64,000 nucleotides of DNA from Bacteroidales bacterium (GTDB lineage Bacteria > Bacteroidota > Bacteroidia > Bacteroidales > UBA932): positions 1 to 64,000 of the forward strand of contig JAFPVJ010000024.1 in assembly GCA_017400135.1 (NCBI GenBank). The letters are read 5' to 3'. The stretch's first letter is position 1. The number at the start of each line of letters is the position of its first letter. The position numbers and the translations under genes are program-made. Of this stretch, positions 34,450 to 43,363 are shown piece by piece. Under the pieces are notes generated by a model that was not told where the DNA came from, did not search any database, and saw only the letters and a list, made by a program, of their open reading frames with translations.

Positions 34450-35794
34450 CGATATCTATTTCATCGGCATCGGAGGCATCGGCATGAGCGCCATCGCCCG
34501 CTATTACAAGCGGAAAGGCTATGCCGTGGCCGGCTATGACCGCACGCCCTCCGACCTGACGCACGAACTGGAAGCGGAAGGGATCTCCGTCCACTATGAG
34601 GACCGTCCGGACCTGATTCCCACGGACGTGGAAACCACGCTGGTCGTCTATACGCCCGCCATCCCCGACACGCTGGAGGAACTGCGTTTCGTCCGGGAAC
34701 GGGGTTACCGCATCATCAAGCGATCCCGGATGCTCGGCGAAATCACGCAAGGGCAGCGCTGCCTGGCCGTCGCGGGCACGCACGGCAAGACCACCACGTC
34801 GACCCTGGTCGCGCATATCCTGACCGAGAGCGGAGCGGGCTGCAGCGCCTTCCTGGGCGGCATTTCCAAGAATTACGACACCAACATGCTGGTCAGCCCG
34901 ACCCCGACCGTCGTGGCCGAGGCGGACGAGTACGACCGTTCCTTCCTCCAGCTGCATCCCGCCATCGCGGCCATCACCGCGATGGACGCCGACCACCTGG
35001 ACATCTACGGCGACCTGGCGCACGTCCAGGAAGCGTTCCGTACCTTCGCGTCCCAGGTCAGCGAAGTCCTGATCCTGAAATACGGCCTGCCCGTTTCTTC
35101 CGAAGACACGCCCGCCCGCATCCTGAGCTACAGCTTCGACGACGTGCGCGCGGACTTTCACGCTGAGAACCTTCGGCTCGGTCCGCTGGGACATTTCACC
35201 TACGACCTGGTGTATCCGGAAGGGGTCCTGAAGGACATCTTCGTCGGCACGCTCGGCTGGGTCAATGTGGAGAACAGCGTCGCCGCGGCGGCCATCTGCC
35301 TGAGCGACGGCATCGCTCCCGAGGCGGTCCGCCATGCCATCGGCACCTACCAGGGCGCCCGGCGCCGGCTGGACGTACACGTCAACACGCCCTCCCTGAC
35401 CTACATCGACGATTACGCCCATCACCCGCAGGAGCTTGCGACGGCCATTTCGTCGCTGAAGAGCATCTTCCCGGGCCGGACACTCACGGCGGTCTTCCAA
35501 CCGCACCTCTACACCCGTACCCGCGACTTCGCGCCCGGATTCGCAGAGGCGTTGAGCGCGGTGGACAAACTGATCCTGCTGGGTATCTATCCCGCGCGGG
35601 AAGAGCCCATCCCAGGGGTTACCTCGGAAATCATCTTCAAGGATGTCACAGCGCCCGAGAAAATCCTGATCGACAAGTCCGAACTGATGGCGCTCCTGGA
35701 AAAGGAGCCCCTCGACGTGCTGGTCACTTTCGGCGCGGGCGACATCGACCGATTCATCCAACCCATCACTGAACTGCTGGAAAAGAGAATATGA
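34442..35794 (+). CDS. murC: UDP-MurNAc L-Ala ligase
   Basis: The 450-residue Mur ligase adds L-alanine to UDP-MurNAc. It starts MYNDIYFIGIGGIGMSAIARYYKRKG, the typical MurC nucleotide-binding start. The frame is open 51 codons upstream, but that part only shadows murG, so ATG 34442 is used. Further marks are VAGTHGKTTTSTLVAHIL, EADEYDRSFLQLHP, AMDADHLDIYGD and the HH of YIDDYAHHPQELATAI. It overlaps murG by 8 bp and ftsQ by 4 bp. Confidence 0.95.
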   Translation: MYNDIYFIGIGGIGMSAIARYYKRKGYAVAGYDRTPSDLTHELEAEGISVHYEDRPDLIPTDVETTLVVYTPAIPDTLEELRFVRERGYRIIKRSRMLGEITQGQRCLAVAGTHGKTTTSTLVAHILTESGAGCSAFLGGISKNYDTNMLVSPTPTVVAEADEYDRSFLQLHPAIAAITAMDADHLDIYGDLAHVQEAFRTFASQVSEVLILKYGLPVSSEDTPARILSYSFDDVRADFHAENLRLGPLGHFTYDLVYPEGVLKDIFVGTLGWVNVENSVAAAAICLSDGIAPEAVRHAIGTYQGARRRLDVHVNTPSLTYIDDYAHHPQELATAISSLKSIFPGRTLTAVFQPHLYTRTRDFAPGFAEALSAVDKLILLGIYPAREEPIPGVTSEIIFKDVTAPEKILIDKSELMALLEKEPLDVLVTFGAGDIDRFIQPITELLEKRI

Positions 35795-36570
35795 AACCCG
35801 TCGTCCGAAAGATATTCCTCATCCTGCTTTGCGCGGCCCTGGCCGCCGGACTGTGCGTCCTGCTCATGAAAAGCCGGGCGCACCGGCAGCTCATTACCTG
35901 CGAAGGGCTGAAGGTGGAATACGCCGACGCGCACCGTTTCGTCACCGAAGATGACGTCAAGGCCTGGCTGGAACGGGAATACGGGAGTTATATCGGACAG
36001 CGGCTGGACAGCGTGGGCCTGGACCGGATCGAGCATATCCTGAACGAGCAGAGCGCCATCGCCAAGAGTGAAGCCTTCACGACGGAAGACGGCCTGCTCC
36101 ACGTGCGCCTGACCCAGCGGGAGCCCGTCCTGCGTTTCCAGAAGGGTACGGAAGGGTTCTATGTGGACGACCGGGGATACATTTTCCCGCTCCAGGAGCA
36201 TTTCTCAGCCCCCGTCCCGGTCGTGGACGGTGCGATCCCGGTGCAATGCGCCCCCGGTTACAAAGGGCCCGCGCAGACCGAGAAGGAGCGGCGGTGGATC
36301 GAGGACATGATCGCGATGATGGACTGGCTCCGGAAGAGCAAGACCTGGAAGGAAGCCTTCGTCAAGATCAGCGTCGTGGAAGGGGGCAACCTGGTGCTGA
36401 CGCCCCGCGAGGGCGGCGAGCGTTTCCTCTTCGGTCTTCCGGAGGAGGTCGCTGACAAATTCGACCGGATCGGGAAGTATTACGAATACATCCGGCCCGC
36501 CCGCGAGGAAGGGTACTACAAGACCGTCAACGTAAAATACGACAGACAGATTATATGCAGACAAAAATAA
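35791..36570 (+). CDS. ftsQ: Cell-division protein FtsQ
   Basis: The 259-residue bitopic protein has a short cytoplasmic N-terminus, one membrane segment (FLILLCAALAAGLCVLLM) and a periplasmic part with a POTRA-like start (VTEDDVKAWLEREYGSYIGQRLDSVGLDRIEHILNEQSAIAKSEAF). It scaffolds FtsL/FtsB and links early and late divisome proteins. The assignment rests on topology, the POTRA-like pattern and the place between murC and ftsA. murF and ddl are absent from the cluster, as is usual for Bacteroidetes. Confidence 0.87.
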   Translation: MKPVVRKIFLILLCAALAAGLCVLLMKSRAHRQLITCEGLKVEYADAHRFVTEDDVKAWLEREYGSYIGQRLDSVGLDRIEHILNEQSAIAKSEAFTTEDGLLHVRLTQREPVLRFQKGTEGFYVDDRGYIFPLQEHFSAPVPVVDGAIPVQCAPGYKGPAQTEKERRWIEDMIAMMDWLRKSKTWKEAFVKISVVEGGNLVLTPREGGERFLFGLPEEVADKFDRIGKYYEYIRPAREEGYYKTVNVKYDRQIICRQK

Positions 36571-36575
36571 AAGAC

Positions 36576-38033
36576 ATGGACGAGAGATACATTGCAGCCG
36601 TCGATCTCGGAACGTCGAAGATCGCCCTCTCCGTGGCCAAGGTGGAAGGGAACGACGTCCAGATCATCTATTATGACGAGGAGCCGTCTGACGGTATCCG
36701 CTACAGCTACGTGTACAATCCGGCGAAGGTATCCGTACCGCTTACACGGAGCCTCCGGAAGGCCGAGAAGGAACTGGGCATCAAGATCCTGCAGGTGGTC
36801 GTCGGCCTGCCGCGCTATTTCGTGCGCCAGGAGACGGCTACGGGAGAAATCCCCCGGACTGACGTGAACAGCAACATCACGCGGGAAGAGATCGACAATC
36901 TCAAGAACATCGCCCTCGACGGCTATCCCCTTCCCGATCCCGAGCGGGACTTCATCTACGGCGCCGTCGCGCAGTCCTTCACGACCGACGATTTCTACCA
37001 GATCGTGGAAGACGACGTGGAAGGGATGGTCAGCGAGAAGTTCGAAGGCAACTTCAAGGTCTTCGTGGGCAGCCGGAAGAATGTCAGCAACATCGACAAG
37101 ATCTTCAACGAAGCGGGCGTGGCCATCGCCAACAAATACTTCGTCCCGAGCGCCATGGCGAAGGTCGTGCTCTTCGGCGAGGAGATGGACAACGGTGTCG
37201 CCCTGATCGATCTGGGCGGCGGCGTGACCTCCGTTTCCGTCTATAAGAACGGCATCCTGCGCCATTACGCGGCCATTCCCTTCGGCGGCAACAGCGTCAC
37301 GACCGACATCAAGACCGAGGGCGGCTTCTCGATGCGTCTGGCGGAAAACATCAAGCTCGCATTCGGTGCCTGCCTGCCGGACAAGCTCGCCAACATGAGC
37401 GAGAAGGTCCTGCGCATCCTCAACAACGACAGCGGCTCGGAGAAGCAGCTGCCGGTCCGATATCTCTCCGAAGTCATTACGGCCCGGATGGAGGAAATCA
37501 TCAACGCCATCCTGTACGAGATCGAGCAGAGCGGTTTCGCAGACGAAATCCGCAGCGGCATCGTCATCACGGGCGGCGGAGCCGAACTGACCAACGTCGC
37601 CGCCCTGATCAAGGAATTGTCCGGTTACACCGTACGTATCGGATATCCCATCCGCAAATTCTCCTCCGATGGCTGCACCGGCCTCGGCGAGACTGCCGCG
37701 ACGGGCGTGCTCGGCATGCTGCTCGCCGCCAAAGACGACAACCGCATGCTGAACTGCCTGGAAGCCCCGCCTAAACCCAAGGTCGAAGAAGATGAACCGG
37801 AAGCAGAAGAAGCAGAAGAAGCGGCGGCCGAAGAGGAGACCGTTCCCGAGGACAACGTCTTCAACGTGGAGGCTTGGGACAAGGTCAAGCCTCCCAAGAA
37901 AGCGAGAGGGCCCAAGCCGCCCAGACCGCCGAAACCGCCCAAGACTCCTTCCCCCATCTGGACCAAGATCGGCTCCGTTTTCGAGCCTCTGGTCAAGGGA
38001 CTGGACGACCTCTATGAAAAAATCGAGGAATAA
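36576..38033 (+). CDS. ftsA: Cell-division ATPase FtsA
   Basis: An actin-fold protein that tethers FtsZ to the membrane. It begins RYIAAVDLGTSKIALSVAKVEG (phosphate 1). It continues with GVALIDLGGGVTSVSVYKNG (phosphate 2) and IVITGGGAELTNVAALIKEL (adenosine site). A long acidic then Pro/Lys-rich linker (EEDEPEAEEAEEAAAEEE, PKPPRPPKPPKTP) precedes a C-terminal amphipathic membrane-targeting helix (VFEPLVKGLDDLYEKIEE). I chose ATG 36576, 5 bp after the ftsQ stop; an upstream in-frame ATG at 36555 would overlap ftsQ. ftsZ follows 24 bp on. Confidence 0.92.
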   Translation: MDERYIAAVDLGTSKIALSVAKVEGNDVQIIYYDEEPSDGIRYSYVYNPAKVSVPLTRSLRKAEKELGIKILQVVVGLPRYFVRQETATGEIPRTDVNSNITREEIDNLKNIALDGYPLPDPERDFIYGAVAQSFTTDDFYQIVEDDVEGMVSEKFEGNFKVFVGSRKNVSNIDKIFNEAGVAIANKYFVPSAMAKVVLFGEEMDNGVALIDLGGGVTSVSVYKNGILRHYAAIPFGGNSVTTDIKTEGGFSMRLAENIKLAFGACLPDKLANMSEKVLRILNNDSGSEKQLPVRYLSEVITARMEEIINAILYEIEQSGFADEIRSGIVITGGGAELTNVAALIKELSGYTVRIGYPIRKFSSDGCTGLGETAATGVLGMLLAAKDDNRMLNCLEAPPKPKVEEDEPEAEEAEEAAAEEETVPEDNVFNVEAWDKVKPPKKARGPKPPRPPKPPKTPSPIWTKIGSVFEPLVKGLDDLYEKIEE

Positions 38034-38057
38034 AGGACGCAAAAGAACAGGATTACC

Positions 38058-39323
38058 ATGAGCGAAATCAACGAAATCCTTCCTCCCGACTGGAATGAGG
38101 AAAAAGAACTGATCAAAGTCATCGGCGTAGGCGGCGGAGGCTGCAATGCCGTCACCTATATGTACAACCAGCACATCGAGGGCTGCAGTTTCATCGTCTG
38201 CAACACCGATGCGGCCGCCCTGCGCAGCAGCAACGTCCCCGTCCAGATCAAGATCGGGACGCTGGGAGCCGGTACGGATCCCGCCGAAGGACGGAAAGCC
38301 GCGCTCGAGCACCAGGATGAGATCGCCGAGATCGCACTGGATTCAGGGACCAAGATGCTCTTCATCACGGCCGGCATGGGCAACGGCACCGGCACCGGCG
38401 CCTCTCCCGTCATCGCCAAGATGGCGAAGGACCGGGGCATCCTGACCGTGGCCGTCGTCACGGTACCCTTTGACAACGAGGGACCCGAGGCCCTGTCCAG
38501 GGCCATCGACGGCATCCGGGAGCTGGAGAAGAACGTGGACAGCCTGCTGATCATCAAGAACCAGAACATCCTCAAGTTCTACGGGGACCTGCTCCTCCAG
38601 GATGCTTTCCCGAAGTCCAACGAAGTGCTTTCCACCGCCGTGAAGAGCATCATCGAGGTCATCGGCAAAGCCGGCTACATGAACGTGGACTTCCACGACA
38701 TCCGGAAGATGATGAAGAACAGCGGCTGCGCCCTGATGGGCAGCGGCAGCGGCACCGGCGAGCACCGCATCGAGGATGCGGTCCGCGAGGCGTTCAACTC
38801 TCCCCTGCTCAACGACTACGACCTCAAGTCGGCCCGTAACCTCCTGCTCAACGTCACGGTCGGACTGAATGAGAAAGGCATCAGCGCCAGCCAGTACGAG
38901 GCGATCAACGAAGAGAGAAAGAAATATACGGGCAACGTCAACCTCTTCAAGCAAGGTTTGATCTACGAGACCGATCCGGAATTCGGGGACAGGATCAACA
39001 TCACGGCCATTGTGACCGGGCTCAAGTTCGTGGACATCATGGGGCCGAACGAGGATATGGGCAACTATATCATCATCGACAACGACTTCACCTACTCCAA
39101 GAGCGTGGTCGAGGATGACGGGGAGGGCATTTCCCTGCCCGAGGTCCAGGGCCCGCGCACCAAGATCGGCTTCAACACCCAGGACAACCGCCGGACCTTC
39201 CATTTCGATGCGGACCGCAAACCCGCGCTCTGCGTCCTTCCCGGAGAAGACCGCAGCCGCCTCGAACAGATCCCGTCCATCCGCCGGACCGCCATGCCGG
39301 AAGACAAGAACAGCACAAGATAA
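38058..39323 (+). CDS. ftsZ: Cell-division GTPase FtsZ
   Basis: The 421-residue tubulin homologue forms the Z ring. It has IKVIGVGGGGCNAVTYMYNQ, the GTP signature loop, NVDFHDIRKMMKNSGCALMGSG and the C-terminal domain. The signature loop reads GMGNGTGTGAS: the canonical GGGTGTG has its second Gly replaced by Asn109, which is unusual. A ~90-residue C-terminal linker ends in RSRLEQIPSIRRTAMPEDKNSTR, where a conserved FtsA-binding peptide is expected; the match is loose. Last dcw gene; gltX begins 5 bp later. Confidence 0.95.
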   Translation: MSEINEILPPDWNEEKELIKVIGVGGGGCNAVTYMYNQHIEGCSFIVCNTDAAALRSSNVPVQIKIGTLGAGTDPAEGRKAALEHQDEIAEIALDSGTKMLFITAGMGNGTGTGASPVIAKMAKDRGILTVAVVTVPFDNEGPEALSRAIDGIRELEKNVDSLLIIKNQNILKFYGDLLLQDAFPKSNEVLSTAVKSIIEVIGKAGYMNVDFHDIRKMMKNSGCALMGSGSGTGEHRIEDAVREAFNSPLLNDYDLKSARNLLLNVTVGLNEKGISASQYEAINEERKKYTGNVNLFKQGLIYETDPEFGDRINITAIVTGLKFVDIMGPNEDMGNYIIIDNDFTYSKSVVEDDGEGISLPEVQGPRTKIGFNTQDNRRTFHFDADRKPALCVLPGEDRSRLEQIPSIRRTAMPEDKNSTR

Positions 39324-39328
39324 ACACT

Positions 39329-40927
39329 ATGGAAAGAAGAACCCGCGTCCGCTTCGCTCCGTCCCCGACGGGTCCCCTGCACATGGGAGGCGTCCGGACG
39401 GCATTGTATAACTACTTATTTGCCAAACAGCGCGGCGGCGACTTCATCCTCCGCATCGAGGATACCGACTCCAACCGGTTCGTACCCGGTGCCGAAGCAT
39501 ACATCATTGAAGCGCTCCGCTGGTGCGGCATCCTGCCCGACGAGGGCGTGGACGCCGACGGGAATATCGTTGAGACTGCTTCGGAACGTCATCCGCATGC
39601 ACCCTACCGCCAGTCGCAGCGACGCGCCATCTACCGGCAGTACGCCGAGCAACTGATTGCCAACGGCTATGCCTACTACGCTTTCGATACGGCGGAGGAA
39701 CTGAATGTGGCCCGTGCGGCCGCCGAGGCGCAGGGACAGACTTTCATCTATAACCAGACGACCCGCAAGGGTTTGCGCAATTCCTTGACGCTGAGCGCTT
39801 CCGAGACCGCGCGCCTGCTGGAAGAGACGGATACCTGGACGATCCGTTTCAAGATGCCGGAGAACACCGTCGTGGCAATGGACGACCTGATCCGCGGCCA
39901 CATCGAGGTCAATACCGACACTCTGGACGACAAGGTGCTGTGGAAGCGGGCCGACGAACTGCCGACCTACCATCTGGCCAATATCGTGGACGACCATCTC
40001 ATGGAGATTTCCGAAGTGATCCGCGGCGAAGAATGGCTGCCTTCCCTGCCCCTGCACTATATGCTTTACAGGGCTTTCGGCTGGGAGGATACGATGCCCC
40101 GCTTCGCCCACCTGTCCCTGCTGCTGAAGCCGGTCGGTAACGGCAAGCTGAGCAAGCGCGACGGCGACAAACTGGGCTTCCCGGTGTTCCCGCTACAATG
40201 GACCAACGCTGAGGGCGAGACGTCCCACGGTTACCGGGAGGACGGGTATTTCCCGGAGGCTTTCGTCAACCTGCTCGCGATGCTGGGCTGGAATCCGGGC
40301 GACGACCGGGAGCTGTTCACGCTTCCTGAGTTGATCCAGGCTTTCTCGCTGGACAAGGTCCAGAAGGCGGGGGCCAAGTTCAATCCGGACAAGGCGAAAT
40401 GGTACAACCGGGAGTATCTGCGTCTCAAGAGCGACGCGGAGCTGACGGATCTGTTCGTGCCGGTCCTGCAGGAGCACGGCGTCACGGTGACGGGCGGTCC
40501 CGGCGATCCGGTGGCTTTCGATTTCGGAACGCACACGTTCTCCTGGACATACGTGCGGGATGTGGTGACGCTGATCAAGGAGCGGGCGACCTTCGTGAAG
40601 GATTTCTGGACGGTGGCCTCGTATCTGTTCGTCGCGCCGACCGAGTATGTCCAGAAGGATGTGGACAAGTTCTGGAAGCCGGAGATCAGCGCCTGCGTGC
40701 GGGAGGCGGCCGACTATCTGTTGGCTTCGGGCGTTTCCTTTGAGAAGGAGGCGGTCGGGCCGGCGCTGGAGGACTTTATCCGCGCCAAGGAGTGGCCGAT
40801 GGGGAAGGTGATGAACGCGCTCAGGCTGGCGCTTTCGGGCGCAGCGAGCGGCCTGGGCATTGCCGACATCTTATCCTTTATTGGCAAGGACGAGCTGAAG
40901 AATCGTTTACAGCATCTTGCCGAATAA
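39329..40927 (+). CDS. gltX: Glutamyl-tRNA synthetase
   Basis: The 532-residue class I synthetase charges tRNA-Glu. It has the HIGH-type motif in RFAPSPTGPLHMGGVRTAL, ILRIEDTDSNRFVPGA, LPTYHLANIVDDHLMEISEVIRGEEWLPS and the KMSKS-type motif KLSKRDGDKLG. A C-terminal anticodon-binding helical domain follows. It is transcribed with ftsZ. Its final 21 bp overlap the 3' end of the convergent peptidase-sialidase gene. Confidence 0.95.
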   Translation: MERRTRVRFAPSPTGPLHMGGVRTALYNYLFAKQRGGDFILRIEDTDSNRFVPGAEAYIIEALRWCGILPDEGVDADGNIVETASERHPHAPYRQSQRRAIYRQYAEQLIANGYAYYAFDTAEELNVARAAAEAQGQTFIYNQTTRKGLRNSLTLSASETARLLEETDTWTIRFKMPENTVVAMDDLIRGHIEVNTDTLDDKVLWKRADELPTYHLANIVDDHLMEISEVIRGEEWLPSLPLHYMLYRAFGWEDTMPRFAHLSLLLKPVGNGKLSKRDGDKLGFPVFPLQWTNAEGETSHGYREDGYFPEAFVNLLAMLGWNPGDDRELFTLPELIQAFSLDKVQKAGAKFNPDKAKWYNREYLRLKSDAELTDLFVPVLQEHGVTVTGGPGDPVAFDFGTHTFSWTYVRDVVTLIKERATFVKDFWTVASYLFVAPTEYVQKDVDKFWKPEISACVREAADYLLASGVSFEKEAVGPALEDFIRAKEWPMGKVMNALRLALSGAASGLGIADILSFIGKDELKNRLQHLAE

Positions 40928-43237
40928 ATAGAACTTCATGTCTCCGAACCAGAGGATCGGGACGCCGTTCAGAGCCGTGGAGCTGGTATAGAAGGAATTG
41001 CCGGTGTCGCGGGGCGAGAAGAGCTCGGGGCCGTCGAACCAGATGGGCTGGTGGGCGCCGGGGACATATCGACCGTTGTGGCGGTAGACCGGGCCCCGGT
41101 TCTGGTAGGAAGCCATTCCGTTGAAATCGAAACTGTCGTGGACGAAGAGGGCATAGCGGCCGCTGTGCGCCTCCGGGCCTTCCACGTCATAGATCGGGCA
41201 GGGTGAGCGGGGCTGCAGGAACGAAGGGCCGCCGTCGCGCTCGCGAAGGACCTCGGGATGGCTCCAGTGCTTGCCGTGGTCTTCGCTGACCGACCAGATC
41301 GGATGGCCGATGGAGGTGCGCATCACGGCAAAAAGCCGGCCGTCGGGCAGGCCCACGATGCAGGCTTCCTCGACTGAGGGAATCTCACGGCCGGAGAAAT
41401 GCTCCTCCGTTTCGACGGTGGCGGCATCGAAGGATTCGTCTTCGGTGTTGAAGAAGGAAATCCTGATATCCTCTATCTCCGGATCGTCGTCAATGTTGTC
41501 GTATTGCCAGAATTCGACCTTGCTGGACTCACGGCCCTGCACTTTATAGCTGTAACGGGAGCAGCCGGCCAGGTAGCGTCCGTCCTCGCCGAAGCGCAGG
41601 GGACGCTGCCACATGCACCAGGAAGGCGGGACCGTTGGATCATCGGGATCGGAGGAAAAACGGATGGGAAATGGAACGGTCCCGATATCGCTCCAGGTCT
41701 CTCCCGCATCATCGGAATAACGGCCCTGCATGATGCCGCAGAGGTGTTTCTTGACGGTCGTTTCCTGGTTCCAGAGGCAGTAGAGGCGGCCGCTCCGGGT
41801 CAGCATCGGCTGCTGCCAGGCAGCCACGGGCTTCGGATCGGCCAGGGTTTCAGAACCCGCGATACTGACGGGTTCGGTCCAGGTCTTGCCGCCGTCCGCG
41901 CTCTTGGAGAAGACCACGTGCTCGTCATTGGCGGCTTCCCAGGAACCCTGGGTCCAGAAGGCGTAGAGCAAGCCACGGGCAGGGTCCTCCAGGACGTGGA
42001 AGTGGTCGTTGAAGGTATCGCCCCTTTTCGTGATGTCCCGGTCCTCCTGGATGCGCGGCTGCTTCGGGACATAGACGGTGAAGTCGTGAGGGATGACGTC
42101 CTGGTTGATCGACGGATCGGTGTAGTGCCAATAGAAGTGGTCGGGCCAGCGCTCGCGGTAGTTGCCGACATCCGTGAAGTGCTTTTCCATCGCCTCCTCG
42201 GCGGTGGCATAGCGGTGGCAGGATTCCGGGACACGGGTATGGACCGTCCACTGGCTCTGGTCCGCGGCCGACTGGCCGGGATAACCCACCCAGATGACGG
42301 TTCCCCTCTGGGGCGGGAAGGCCGGATTCATCGTAAAGATATTGGTCAGGACGGTGCGGTCGGTACGGATGGGCGGCGCGGTCAGGAGCTGGCTGAGGTG
42401 GCGGCGGTGGAAGGGATGGATGGGCTTGCGGGAGAAGGGGGCGTCGGGGCCGAGGATGGCGTCGCCGAAGAAAGTCTCCTGCGCCAGTCGATGCCGCTCG
42501 AGGTTGTGGGGATGCTCCAAAGACTCCGGCGTACCGTAGGCCAGGCGGAAGTTGAAGGCGCCGTCGCGGTGCGGCCGGTACCATCCGCGCTTTCTGGCAT
42601 ACTTGATCAAATCCTTGCTGCCCAGGAAGTTGACCGTATCAGCGAGGTCCACTTCCCCGATGACATAGTAGTTGGGAATGGTCATGATCTCGTCGTCCGG
42701 GACGCGTTGCGCCACCCAATGGCGGCCCCGCACCACGGCGCAGACCCAGCCTTCGTTCCGGTCGGCGACCAGATAGCTGCGACCGTCGTCGGCATAGCCG
42801 TATTTTTCGACCATTTCGCCGATGATCTTGACACCCTCGCGAGCGCTGCGGGCCTTCTGGGCAACGGCTGTCCGTACTTCGTAGAGGATGCTTCCCTGGG
42901 CCTTCGTCTCCCGCGACGGACAATGGTCCGAGGTGACGGCCACGCCCCATTCATTGACGAAACTGTCGCCCGCTTTCTGCCCAGGAAATTCGAACCAGAG
43001 GTACGAGAGGCGGTCCGGGGTCGCCGGGACATTGTAGATGTTGAGCATCTGCTCTCCACTCTGGTCCTCATTGTGGCCCAGATAGACATAGCCGTCGGTC
43101 GACGCCTTCCCGCCCACGATGATGCCGAAACAGTCCATGCCCGGCTCCTGCGCCCTCAGCGGAACTGACATTGCCAGAATGGCTCCCAGAGCCGCCAGAA
43201 AGCCGAGAACGGTCTTATTCTTTTTCGCAAGTCGCAT
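40907..43237 (-). CDS. C69 dipeptidase fused to a sialidase-like propeller
   Basis: The 776-residue secreted protein (signal peptide to about residue 30) begins with a peptidase C69-type domain of the N-terminal-nucleophile class. Cys36 in MDCFGIIVGGKASTDG is followed by LGHNEDQSGEQM, the usual pattern for PepD-like dipeptidases. That domain continues to about residue 390 (MEKHFTDVGNYRERWPDHFYWHY). The remaining half looks like a six-bladed sialidase/BNR propeller with Asp-box motifs SADGGKTW, SDDAGETW and SEDHGKHW. Whether it has sialidase activity is doubtful, as I cannot place the catalytic Arg triad and Tyr. Each half is well formed, which suggests a true fusion. It is transcribed apart from truB, across two hairpins. 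Confidence 0.78.
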   Translation of the reverse strand: MRLAKKNKTVLGFLAALGAILAMSVPLRAQEPGMDCFGIIVGGKASTDGYVYLGHNEDQSGEQMLNIYNVPATPDRLSYLWFEFPGQKAGDSFVNEWGVAVTSDHCPSRETKAQGSILYEVRTAVAQKARSAREGVKIIGEMVEKYGYADDGRSYLVADRNEGWVCAVVRGRHWVAQRVPDDEIMTIPNYYVIGEVDLADTVNFLGSKDLIKYARKRGWYRPHRDGAFNFRLAYGTPESLEHPHNLERHRLAQETFFGDAILGPDAPFSRKPIHPFHRRHLSQLLTAPPIRTDRTVLTNIFTMNPAFPPQRGTVIWVGYPGQSAADQSQWTVHTRVPESCHRYATAEEAMEKHFTDVGNYRERWPDHFYWHYTDPSINQDVIPHDFTVYVPKQPRIQEDRDITKRGDTFNDHFHVLEDPARGLLYAFWTQGSWEAANDEHVVFSKSADGGKTWTEPVSIAGSETLADPKPVAAWQQPMLTRSGRLYCLWNQETTVKKHLCGIMQGRYSDDAGETWSDIGTVPFPIRFSSDPDDPTVPPSWCMWQRPLRFGEDGRYLAGCSRYSYKVQGRESSKVEFWQYDNIDDDPEIEDIRISFFNTEDESFDAATVETEEHFSGREIPSVEEACIVGLPDGRLFAVMRTSIGHPIWSVSEDHGKHWSHPEVLRERDGGPSFLQPRSPCPIYDVEGPEAHSGRYALFVHDSFDFNGMASYQNRGPVYRHNGRYVPGAHQPIWFDGPELFSPRDTGNSFYTSSTALNGVPILWFGDMKFYLFGKML

Positions 43238-43276
43238 ATTACGATTGTTTTTCCATTTATTCGGATCTCAACTGTT

Positions 43277-43305
43277 CCCTCCGTCCCATTTTCCAGGACG
43301 GAGGG
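43277..43305 (-). terminator. Second hairpin downstream of truB
   Basis: CCCTCCGTCC (43277-43286) pairs perfectly with GGACGGAGGG (43296-43305) around a 9-nt loop. Its stem matches that of the neighbouring hairpin at 43326-43360, so the two look like a duplication. No U-run follows. Confidence 0.5.
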
Positions 43306-43325
43306 CGCATTTTACCCCCTTTTTC

Positions 43326-43360
43326 GCTCCCTCTGTCCGTCCATTCAGGACGGAGGGAGC
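43326..43360 (-). terminator. First hairpin downstream of truB
   Basis: A 13-bp stem (43326-43338 with 43348-43360, one G-T pair) begins 3 nt after the truB stop codon at 43364. It likely ends the truB transcript before the peptidase-sialidase gene. Confidence 0.6.
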
Positions 43361-43363
43361 ACC

